A stretch of DNA of 64,000 nt from the NCBI RefSeq assembly GCF_900215325.1, contig NZ_OCMS01000001.1, forward strand, positions 62,001 through 126,000, in the 5' to 3' direction. The notes below the pieces were generated by a model that was not told the origin of the DNA, did not search any database, and was given only the letters and a program-made list of their open reading frames with translations. The stretch's first letter is position 1. Every line of letters starts with the position of its first letter. This DNA is from Fibrobacter sp. UWB16 (GTDB taxonomy: Bacteria > Fibrobacterota > Fibrobacteria > Fibrobacterales > Fibrobacteraceae). The position numbers and the translations under genes are program-made. Below are positions 17,238 through 25,389 of this stretch, piece after piece.

Positions 17238-18383
17238 TTACTTGGCACAAAAGCAATAGGCGAAATGATTCGCTTCGGCAATTTTCGTCGGAAGTTCGGC
17301 GGAAAGGCATTTTTCGCGAACATCGGCAGAAGATTGGGCGCATTTGCAACAGCGATCGGCAAAGCGGCACCCCTCAGCAAAGTCTTTCGGATGAGGCACG
17401 GAGCCGGGAATGGACGCGAGCGTGCGCAAGTCGCTATGGCTTTCGGGAATCGCAGCAAGGAGGCCTTGCGTGTAAGGGTGCATCGGATGGTTGATGACTT
17501 CGCGGACGGAACCTTCTTCGACAATGCGGCCGGCATACATCACGGCCACGCGGTGCGCGTACTGCGAAACAATTCCCATGTTGTGCGTTATGAGGAGAAC
17601 TGCTGTTCCCGTTTTCTCGGCCATTTCCTTGAGCACGGCAAGCACTTGAGCCTGCACGGTCACATCCAAAGCAGTCGTCGGTTCATCGGCGATGATCAAT
17701 TTGGGCTTTGGCAAAAGCGCCATCACAATGCACACGCGCTGGAGCATGCCGCCCGAAAGTTCGTGCGGGTACGAATTCAGAACGCGGTCAGGATCGGTAA
17801 AACCGGCCAAGCGAAGCTGCTCGCGGATAACGTCGAGAGGATCGTTTTGCGCATTCCGAGATGGCGCCGAGACTGCACCCTTCGAGACTGCGCCGAACTT
17901 AAAGACTTCGAGGAGTTGCTTTTTGATGGTGACGACGGGATTCAGCGCTTGCATCGGTTCCTGGAAAATGCACGCAATTTCGGAACCGCGGACGGATTGC
18001 AAATCCTTAAGCGGGAGCTTTACAAGGTCGCGGGCATTTTGAGATTGCGCATCATTCGCCCTCACATCGAACAAAATCTCGCCGTTCACAATCTTTGCAC
18101 TTGGCCACGGCAACAAGCGCAAAATACTCATCGCAGTCACGCTCTTTCCGCAACCGGACTCGCCCACCAACGCAAAAAATTCGCCTGGGAAAATGTCAAA
18201 CGAGACGCGGTCCGTCACTTGCAACGGTTGCTTGCCGTCACACGAGTTACCGTTCTTGTCGAACCCGAACGCCACCGAAACGTCTTTAACACGCAAAACG
18301 GGGACTTTACTGGATCCTTCGACGGAGTTTATCCCGGACTCCGTTCCGGGACTCAGGATGACGCGATTATCTTGACTAAACAT
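17238..18383 (-). CDS. Peptide-type ABC transporter ATPase (OppD/YejF-like)
   Basis: 381 residues from the ATG at 18383. This start has GGGAG six bases upstream and overlaps the permease stop (ATGTTTAG), so coupling is likely. Walker A is GESGCGKS, signature LSGGMLQRV, Walker B LIIADEPTTALDV, and the C-terminal Cys-rich OppD region has CRFADRCCKC. The ABC fold begins at about residue 30 (VLRVKDVSVAFGF). Before it, residues 8-25 (VILSPGTESGINSVEGSS) are encoded by an inserted palindromic repeat of exactly 54 bases. A single ABC domain means a partner ATPase may be needed; none is adjacent. Confidence 0.92.
   Translation of the reverse strand: MFSQDNRVILSPGTESGINSVEGSSKVPVLRVKDVSVAFGFDKNGNSCDGKQPLQVTDRVSFDIFPGEFFALVGESGCGKSVTAMSILRLLPWPSAKIVNGEILFDVRANDAQSQNARDLVKLPLKDLQSVRGSEIACIFQEPMQALNPVVTIKKQLLEVFKFGAVSKGAVSAPSRNAQNDPLDVIREQLRLAGFTDPDRVLNSYPHELSGGMLQRVCIVMALLPKPKLIIADEPTTALDVTVQAQVLAVLKEMAEKTGTAVLLITHNMGIVSQYAHRVAVMYAGRIVEEGSVREVINHPMHPYTQGLLAAIPESHSDLRTLASIPGSVPHPKDFAEGCRFADRCCKCAQSSADVREKCLSAELPTKIAEANHFAYCFCAK
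18309..18362 (-). repeat. 54-bp palindromic repeat inside the OppD-like gene
   Basis: Minus strand: starts GTCATCCTGAG, has an inner CCCGGAACGGAGTCCGGG dyad and ends GAAGGATCCAGT. The same borders occur in the intergenic copy at 51105-51137 (GTCATCCTGAG ... GAAGGATCCAGT) and a related left border at 50453. Its length is a multiple of three and it is read through as 18 residues. Confidence 0.8.
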
Positions 18384-19455
18384 AACGGTCTCCCGACTTC
18401 GGATCCATTGCATCTCGAACGCCTTCGCCGACGAAAGTCGTAAGGAGGAGCGTTACAAACAACGCAGCGACCGTGCTCACGGAAATCCACGGAGCATAGA
18501 GGTTGTTGAGCCCCTGGCTCATGAGTTCACCCCAACTCGGCGTCGGCGGCTGGAGTCCAAAGCCCAAGAAGTCAAGCGACGTGAGGCTCCCGATTCCACC
18601 GATAAGTGTGAACGGGAAGAGCGTCACCACAGGCGTCATCGCGTTCGGCAGGATTTCCTTGAAAAAGATATGGCGATGCCCAAGTCCAAGCACCTTCGCA
18701 GACATCACGTACGTCATGCTGCGGAGCTTCAGGAATTCCGCACGCATGTAATAGCTGAGCGAAAGCCAGTTGAACGCCGCCATAATCAAAATCAAAAGCC
18801 AGAAACTGCGGCCGTAAATACTGCCGATGAGAATCACCACGTAAAGCATCGGGAGCGACGACCAGATTTCAATCATACGCTGCATGCCCGTATCCCAGAA
18901 CTTTCCGAGATAGCCCTGAATACCGCCAATGACAATGCCAAGGAAAGTCCCTAGCACGGTCAAGAGCAAACTGAAGCTAATGCAAATACGGAACCCGTGA
19001 ATCAAGCGCGAAAGAACATCTCGCCCATTGCTATCGGTCCCGAGCCAGTGCTTTGCGCTCGGCGCAAATGGAGGGGTTCCCTCCTCGCTCAGATCCGCCT
19101 TCAGCGGATCGTGCGGCACTGGCGGCATGATCGTCCACATCTCGGGGCAGCCTCCAGCACGCGGGAATCCATCTTCTTCATCCTGCTTACATTCTTCGAC
19201 ATCTGCAAAAAGCTTTGCGTAATCCTGTTCCGTCTTGTATTCGCCACCAAAGTCTGCTTCGCTGTAACGCGCAAACGCCGGGAAATAGCTCTTGCCGTTG
19301 TAACGCAAATAGAACGGCTCGTCATTCACCGTCCACGGGCTCGTGAGCGAAAGCAAGTACGCCACCACCAGAATTACAAGCGACCAAAAGGCGCGCTTAT
19401 TCTTGCGGAAGCGCTTCAAGCGGTTCAAAGTTTCTGTCGAAAGTCTAAGTTTCAT
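18376..19455 (-). CDS. Peptide-type ABC permease (OppC/YejE-like)
   Basis: 359 residues. An N-terminal helix (LVILVVAYLLSLTSPW) is followed by a large extracytoplasmic loop of about 90 residues, then five helices with the permease EAA-type loop (AKVLGLGHRHIFFKEILPNA) and the GxDxxGRDVLSRL-type motif (LGTDSNGRDVLSRL) of the OppC family. The large loop favours the YejE branch. It lies between namZ (gap 53 bases) and the ATPase gene (8-base overlap). No OppB-type permease or binding protein is present in the window, so the transporter is incomplete here. Confidence 0.9.
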   Translation of the reverse strand: MKLRLSTETLNRLKRFRKNKRAFWSLVILVVAYLLSLTSPWTVNDEPFYLRYNGKSYFPAFARYSEADFGGEYKTEQDYAKLFADVEECKQDEEDGFPRAGGCPEMWTIMPPVPHDPLKADLSEEGTPPFAPSAKHWLGTDSNGRDVLSRLIHGFRICISFSLLLTVLGTFLGIVIGGIQGYLGKFWDTGMQRMIEIWSSLPMLYVVILIGSIYGRSFWLLILIMAAFNWLSLSYYMRAEFLKLRSMTYVMSAKVLGLGHRHIFFKEILPNAMTPVVTLFPFTLIGGIGSLTSLDFLGFGLQPPTPSWGELMSQGLNNLYAPWISVSTVAALFVTLLLTTFVGEGVRDAMDPKSGDRYV

Positions 19456-19508
19456 AGATTAAACAAGGTTCGGCACATTTTTTGCGGCAGTCCCGACAGC
19501 GGCAAGCA

Positions 19509-20606
19509 TTAAATACTCGACTCGATAAATTCCTTGCGGAACGTCCCGTTGCCGAGCAAAATATCAATCGGCAGCTTGTGGAACTCGTACTCGTACGGAG
19601 GCTGCTTCCACGCAAAATCCTTCGGGTATTCGTTGAAAATATACTGCAACAGCTTCACCGCCATTTCAAAACTGCGGAACTTGTTACGGTCCGTCACATG
19701 GATCTGCGCACCGCCACAAATCTGCCCCGCGCCCTTGTGGAATGTCGGCTGGAAGTAGTTTTCGCGGAAATACACACCCGGGAGTTTGAGCCCGTTCATG
19801 TACTTGCAAAGCTTGACCGCATCGATAAACGGCGCACCGAAAATTTCGAACGGGCGCGTCGTGCCACGGCCTTCGCTCACATTTGTTGCTTCAAACAAAC
19901 ACATGCCCGGATACACAATTGCAGTATCGAGCGTCGGCATGTTCGGGCTCGGCAAAATCCACGGGAGTCCCGTTTCGTCAAACCACATGCGCTTATCGTA
20001 GCCGTCCATGTGCATCACGTAAAGTTCGCACTTCGGGAAACGTTCGGCCTTGAACTGTTCAGCAAGTTCTCCAATCGTCTTTGCATGGCGCGTGCGGATG
20101 CTATGGAGTCCCACAAAGCTCGTGTAATTGAGGTCGAGCACCGGCCCTTCTTCATCCACGCAGTTAATCGGATTCGGGCGATCCACCACGACCACCGGGA
20201 TTCCCGCCTTTTCGCATGCCTTCATGCAAAGGAAAAGCGTCCAAATGAACGTGTAGTAACGCGCGCCCACATCCTGCAAATCCACAAGCATCGCATCCAC
20301 ATGCGAAAGCATTTCTGCGGTCGGTTCACGATGTTCACCGTAAAGGCTGTAAACCGGAATATGCAATTCCGGATCTTCGTAGCCTTCCCATTCAATCATG
20401 TTGTCTTGCGTGTGTCCCTTGATGCCGTGCTGCGGGCCAAACAAAGCCGAAAGCTTAAAGAGCTTGCCATCCAAATCCTTGAGCAAGTCAAGCGTATAAC
20501 TCAAATCGGCACAGACCGAAGCCGGATGTAGAACCGCACCCAGGCGCTTACCACGAAGTACCACCGGGAAACTTTTTTCAAAATGGGAAAGAGCTAACGT
20601 AACCAT
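19509..20606 (-). CDS. namZ: Exo-beta-N-acetylmuramidase NamZ family (DUF1343)
   Basis: 365 residues. Family motifs: FGPQHGIKG, PVYSLYGEHREPT, LVDLQDVGARYYTF, VVVDRPNPI and PSPNMPTLDTA. Members remove N-acetylmuramic acid from the non-reducing end of muropeptide glycans. There is no signal peptide, unlike secreted members, so the enzyme should act on imported muropeptides in the cytoplasm. It leads an operon with an Opp/Yej-type permease and ATPase, consistent with peptidoglycan recycling; that link is inference. Confidence 0.88.
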   Translation of the reverse strand: MVTLALSHFEKSFPVVLRGKRLGAVLHPASVCADLSYTLDLLKDLDGKLFKLSALFGPQHGIKGHTQDNMIEWEGYEDPELHIPVYSLYGEHREPTAEMLSHVDAMLVDLQDVGARYYTFIWTLFLCMKACEKAGIPVVVVDRPNPINCVDEEGPVLDLNYTSFVGLHSIRTRHAKTIGELAEQFKAERFPKCELYVMHMDGYDKRMWFDETGLPWILPSPNMPTLDTAIVYPGMCLFEATNVSEGRGTTRPFEIFGAPFIDAVKLCKYMNGLKLPGVYFRENYFQPTFHKGAGQICGGAQIHVTDRNKFRSFEMAVKLLQYIFNEYPKDFAWKQPPYEYEFHKLPIDILLGNGTFRKEFIESSI

Positions 20607-20621
20607 ATTTTAAAAGTAGAA

Positions 20622-20642
20622 AAAGCCCCAAAAAGGGGCTTA
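20622..20642 (-). terminator. Intrinsic terminator after the nucleotidyltransferase
   Basis: Stem AAGCCCC / GGGGCTT with a five-base loop; on the minus strand it is followed by TTTCT. It separates the nucleotidyltransferase gene from namZ. Confidence 0.75.
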
Positions 20643-20674
20643 TAAACAAAGACTTAATTGCGTCTATTTCGATT

Positions 20675-21595
20675 TTATTCGTGGACCACAACTTTTTCAA
20701 GTTTCTTGTCCTGAACCTTCACGCCGTCCCAGAGAATCGCATTGCTGATTTCAGAATTTTCAATCACGCAGCCATCCCCAACCGACACGTTAGGACCGAC
20801 CTTAGAATTCTTGATGACCACGTTCTTGCCGATGTAGCAAGGCATGACAATTTCAGAACCGTCAAACTTCGGAGCCACCTTTTCGTTGCGTTCAAGAACA
20901 TGCGCATTCGTTTCAAGCAGCGTCTCGACAAGGCCGCAGTCCAGCCACTTTTCAACCGGAGCCGTGCGGAACTTGCAGCCGCCCTGAATCATGCGTTCAA
21001 GAGCATCCGTCAACTGGAATTCGCCCTTCGTACGGATGTCGTTCTGCATGAGGTAGTTCAAGGCCTCCTTAAGAGCTTTGACATCCTTGATATAATAAAT
21101 ACCAACAATTGCCTCGTCCGAAACGAACTCCTGCGGTTTTTCTACAAGACGTTCAATATGGCCATTCTTATCCGTCACTGCCACACCGAAACGCTTTGGA
21201 TCAGAGACCTTGAACGTGTAGAGAATATTTTCCGTAGCCTTGTCCAGAATAGACAAGTCCGCCTCGAACAGCGTATCGCCAAGAATAATCAAGAGAGGTT
21301 CATCGTCGTTCACATACGGGAGAGCAAGGCTAATAGCTTCACCCAGCCCCTGCGGATTAGACTGAACCACCGTGCGCACAGCGCCCCATTCCGATCTCTG
21401 CTTTAAAAAATCATCAACAACGGAAGCCTTATACCCCGTTATGAAAATCGTCTCGGAAGGCTTCAAAAAAAGAGCACCATCAACAATCCAATCTATGATT
21501 GTCTTACCAGCAACAGGAAGCAAGCACTTAGGCAAATTTTCCGTGTATGGACGTAGGCGAATGCCATTTCCAGCAACAGGAAGAACAATTTTCAT
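20675..21595 (-). CDS. Sugar-phosphate nucleotidyltransferase with LbH domain
   Basis: 306 residues. The N-terminus has the nucleotidyltransferase signature (VLPVAGNGIRLRPYT, then PKCLLPVAGK) and LIILGDTLFE as the metal-binding strand; VEKPQEF is the usual sugar-site segment. From about 235, hexapeptide-like repeats (IVMPCYIGKNVVIKNSKVG) form a left-handed beta helix. This fits long RmlA/GlmU-type enzymes making an NDP-sugar. A MurNAc-1-phosphate uridylyltransferase role beside namZ is possible but unproven, and a terminator separates the two. ATG at 21595. Confidence 0.88.
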   Translation of the reverse strand: MKIVLPVAGNGIRLRPYTENLPKCLLPVAGKTIIDWIVDGALFLKPSETIFITGYKASVVDDFLKQRSEWGAVRTVVQSNPQGLGEAISLALPYVNDDEPLLIILGDTLFEADLSILDKATENILYTFKVSDPKRFGVAVTDKNGHIERLVEKPQEFVSDEAIVGIYYIKDVKALKEALNYLMQNDIRTKGEFQLTDALERMIQGGCKFRTAPVEKWLDCGLVETLLETNAHVLERNEKVAPKFDGSEIVMPCYIGKNVVIKNSKVGPNVSVGDGCVIENSEISNAILWDGVKVQDKKLEKVVVHE

Positions 21596-21734
21596 TCAAA
21601 ACCCTTTTTATTACAGTGTGTATCAAACACCCTTACTTAAGGCAAAATATAAAAAAAATGTATCTAAAAAAAAGCATAAGCATTTATTAAGGTCTTTTTT
21701 CATTCTATGTAATCACTGCTCCCGCAACAAATTC

Positions 21735-21769
21735 TATAAAAAAACACCATCTCGTTAAAGATGGTGTTT
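21735..21769 (-). terminator. Terminator of the tRNA-Lys array
   Basis: Minus strand: an 11-bp stem AAACACCATCT / AGATGGTGTTT (21742-21752, 21759-21769) followed by a seven-T run, three bases after the last tRNA. It occupies the same place as the hairpins that follow the other two tRNAs. Confidence 0.85.
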
Positions 21770-21771
21770 AG

Positions 21772-22294
<523 letters not shown>

Positions 22295-22316
22295 ATAGTC
22301 GCTTAGGACGCGCTCA

Positions 22317-22345
22317 ATGTTAGAAATATTGAAAGCGATTGGCAA
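22317..22345 (-). promoter_or_regulatory. Promoter of the tRNA-Lys array
   Basis: Minus strand: TTGCCA (22340-22345), 17-base spacer, TAACAT (22317-22322), then a GC-rich discriminator (TGAGCGCG) as in stable-RNA promoters under stringent control. It lies 22 bases before the first tRNA. Confidence 0.75.
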
Positions 22346-22417
22346 GGGGAATATGGAGAAAAATTTTATTTTTTTTGCTATATTCTACGTTGTAAACAAT
22401 TTTTCGCATCTATCACC

Positions 22418-24430
22418 ATGACAAAACTGCTCCCCGCACTTCTATTTTCGCTGTTATTTCTAGCCTGTGGCGATGAAAAATCCCCAAATTCTCCCGATGA
22501 CGATGAAAAAGTCTCAAGTTCTTCCCAAAAAGATTCCAAGTCGAAAAAAAGCTCTTCTTCAAGAAAAGACAGTTCTTCTTCGAAGAAAAACTCTTCGTCA
22601 AGCTACAGCTCCTCCTCTACAAAAAGTTCTTCTAGTTCAAAAACATACTCCACAGAATTTAAAATCGACCCTAAAACGGTCTCCAAAGGAAAATTCACCG
22701 ACAAGCGCGACGGACAAGTCTATAAAACCGTTACCATAGGCGACCAAACATGGATGGCTGAGAACCTGAACTACAAGACGAGCTCCGACAGCGAATGCGA
22801 AGCCGACTCCACAGATAAAAAGTGCGAGAAAAAAGGATTACTCTACAAATGGCAAGCCATAATCGATGCCGCTTCAGGTTATTGCGAACCCTATAGAATA
22901 TGCGCTGAACCCATTCAAGGTATTTGCCCCGACGGATGGAGAATTCCTACAAGAGATGAATGGGACACACTTATAACTCGCATCGGCATTCGAGATAAAG
23001 ACGGAATAAAAATTGAAGCAGGTTATCGCCTTCGCTCAAAGGACTTCTACGGTTCTGACGTTTACGGATTTTCTGCACTTACCGTGGAATTTTGGACATC
23101 AACAAACTTCAGAGACCAAAGAGACGACAGACGCGTTGTAACCGCTAAATTAGGTGAGGACGCATACTTGTCTGGATCTGCCCAAGACTATCCAAAAGCA
23201 TATCTTCGTTGCATTCAAGATACAACCCCCAAACCAGATTTAAACAACCCAGCTACAATCAGGTCTTACGACAAAAACTGCAAAGATTCGGTTTGGACCC
23301 CTAAGATTCCGCCTTGCAATATCAATGGCAAAGACAATTGCGAATACGGCGAATTTGAGGGCAAAAAAACAATAAAAATCGGAAATCAAAAATGGATGAA
23401 CTACGATAAAACCGTATATCCACTTTACGACTCACGAACATGCCCCTTGGGATGGCGAGTTCCAGACCCAAAAGATTGGGACGAACTCATTCAAAATGTC
23501 GGAGGAAAATGTTTTGCCACCAAAATGTTGGCTTCGCAAAAAGGCTGGGAAAGCGGGAATGGATTTAACGCTTACGGATTTGACATTAAGCCGACGGGCT
23601 ACTACTCCACATGGCTTGATTACGAGAAAAAAAGAGTTTCTCAAGGGCGAGAATTTTATGAAAAAGAAACAGCAACCACATTTGTCGTCAGAGACAGCTT
23701 AAATACAACATATAAGTACATGGCATATTTTTCCACAGGACGTTCGTTCTTTTTGCAATACAATGATGATTATAGTGCCAATCTTTATTGCGTCACAAGT
23801 ACCCCTGCGCCGGATATCTCAAGTTCTTTCTTTAATCCAAATTTCAATTACGGAGAATTCACTGATTCTCGCGACGGGAAAACATACAAGACGACAATAA
23901 TCGGTCCGCAAAAATGGATGGCTCAGAACCTGAATTACGAAAGCGATTCTAGCGTCTGCTATCAAGACTACTTTTATTCAAGTTATTGCAAATCACTAGG
24001 ACGGCTATATTCGTTCGAGGATGCTCAAAACGCATGCCCCGCAGGGTATCATTTACCATCAAAGGACGAATTCGACACACTGATGTCCTTCGGAGCCATT
24101 TACCACAAAACAAACAACTTGTTCTCGGCCTACAACTTTGGTGATGATACTTACGGATTTTCATTAGTTATGGCGGGTAGTGGAGAAGGTTCTACGTTTT
24201 TTAGTGGTTTTTACGACAAAAAACAAGCAAAAAAATTGTCTTATAACGGAGCGGCATTCCTTTGGAGCAGCACGCCAAAATCTGATTCTACTGCATACGG
24301 ATTATATGCATACAAAAGCGATGTGTCAGACACTTTACATGTAGGTTATTCAAAAACATCTGGATTATGGAGAACCTACGCGTCTGTCCGTTGCCTAAAC
24401 GACACTCTCTTTAACGAAGAATCCAAATAA
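22418..24430 (+). CDS. FISUMP lipoprotein with three modules
   Basis: 670 residues. Lipobox FLAC (Cys17) then a Ser/Lys-rich linker to about 82. Module 1 (about 88-272) starts GKFTDKRDGQVYKTVTIGDQ and has WMAENLNY. Module 2 (about 305-470) is degenerate: it keeps KKTIKIGNQKWM and CPLGWRVP but lacks the AENLNY part. Module 3 (about 485-665) is canonical (FTDSRDGKTYKTTIIG, WMAQNLNY, CPAGYHLPS). The FISUMP role is unknown; surface display is inferred. Its TAA overlaps the ATG of the Xer recombinase by one base, suggesting translational coupling. Confidence 0.9.
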   Translation: MTKLLPALLFSLLFLACGDEKSPNSPDDDEKVSSSSQKDSKSKKSSSSRKDSSSSKKNSSSSYSSSSTKSSSSSKTYSTEFKIDPKTVSKGKFTDKRDGQVYKTVTIGDQTWMAENLNYKTSSDSECEADSTDKKCEKKGLLYKWQAIIDAASGYCEPYRICAEPIQGICPDGWRIPTRDEWDTLITRIGIRDKDGIKIEAGYRLRSKDFYGSDVYGFSALTVEFWTSTNFRDQRDDRRVVTAKLGEDAYLSGSAQDYPKAYLRCIQDTTPKPDLNNPATIRSYDKNCKDSVWTPKIPPCNINGKDNCEYGEFEGKKTIKIGNQKWMNYDKTVYPLYDSRTCPLGWRVPDPKDWDELIQNVGGKCFATKMLASQKGWESGNGFNAYGFDIKPTGYYSTWLDYEKKRVSQGREFYEKETATTFVVRDSLNTTYKYMAYFSTGRSFFLQYNDDYSANLYCVTSTPAPDISSSFFNPNFNYGEFTDSRDGKTYKTTIIGPQKWMAQNLNYESDSSVCYQDYFYSSYCKSLGRLYSFEDAQNACPAGYHLPSKDEFDTLMSFGAIYHKTNNLFSAYNFGDDTYGFSLVMAGSGEGSTFFSGFYDKKQAKKLSYNGAAFLWSSTPKSDSTAYGLYAYKSDVSDTLHVGYSKTSGLWRTYASVRCLNDTLFNEESK

Positions 24431-25320
24431 TGAGTTTCAATTCCAACCGTCTAGACGCATTTCTTTCGCACCTCGGAGTCGAGCGAAACCTTTCGCCCGT
24501 GACTATCCAGAGCTACCAAGAAGACTTGCGACACTTTATTGCCTGGCTAGACGAAAATGGGATTGACCTCAAGGATTTAAAGCCCGAAAAGCTAGACGAA
24601 TTTTTGACATTCACTGCGGGGCAGGAGGAATACTCCCCCACATCTGTCGCTAGGCATTTTTCGAGCCTGCGCGGGTTCCTCAAGTACATGCAGAACCAAG
24701 GCGAGTACGATTACAGCACTGAATCGATGCTTGCAACACCCAAACTCGGGCACTACCTGCCGCAATACCTGACCCGTGAAGAAATCGACAGCGTATTTGA
24801 GAGCGCTGCAAACGGCAAGAATCCGCTCCGCGATACCGCATTGTTCGAACTGATGTACAGCGGCGGGCTCAGAATTTCAGAAACGCTCGGCATAAAGCTT
24901 TCGCAAATCGATCTCGAAAACGAATGGCTGATGCCCATCGGCAAGGGCAACAAGCAACGTCTTGTACCGCTCGGCAGCAAGGCGAAAGAAAATCTCCGCG
25001 CATGGATTGAAGAGGGCCGCCCCCTCACCCACCCGACTACAGACAACATCATTCTCAACGCGCACGGTAAGCCGATGACCCGCATGGGGGCATGGAAAAT
25101 CGTTCAACTGCATACAATGCATTTGAGCAAGCAAGTCTCGCCGCATACGTTCCGCCACAGCTTTGCCACGCACTGCCTAGAAGCGGGTATGGACTTGCGC
25201 GTATTGCAGGAACTGCTCGGACACGCCGACATCGGGACCACGCAAATTTACACGCACATCGACAAAGAATTTATCAAAGTAGAACACCGCAGCTTCCACC
25301 CGAGAGAACAAGCGCATTGA
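24430..25320 (+). CDS. Tyrosine recombinase, XerC/XerD type
   Basis: 296 residues, normal length for XerC/D. N-terminal SAM-like domain (VERNLSPVTIQSYQEDLRHF) and catalytic domain with Arg in SGGLRISE, Lys in GKGNKQRLVP, HTFRHSFATH (HxxR), LLGHADI and nucleophile Tyr in TTQIYTHID. All six catalytic residues are visible. Probably the chromosome-dimer recombinase, because no phage or integron surrounds it. The start overlaps the preceding lipoprotein stop (TAATG), an unusual operon partner. Confidence 0.92.
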   Translation: MSFNSNRLDAFLSHLGVERNLSPVTIQSYQEDLRHFIAWLDENGIDLKDLKPEKLDEFLTFTAGQEEYSPTSVARHFSSLRGFLKYMQNQGEYDYSTESMLATPKLGHYLPQYLTREEIDSVFESAANGKNPLRDTALFELMYSGGLRISETLGIKLSQIDLENEWLMPIGKGNKQRLVPLGSKAKENLRAWIEEGRPLTHPTTDNIILNAHGKPMTRMGAWKIVQLHTMHLSKQVSPHTFRHSFATHCLEAGMDLRVLQELLGHADIGTTQIYTHIDKEFIKVEHRSFHPREQAH

Positions 25321-25389
25321 CATGCGCTGTTTTTCTATTTAAATTTTCCGCAAAATTTTATTTCTTTATCCTGATTATCGGGGAAAATC

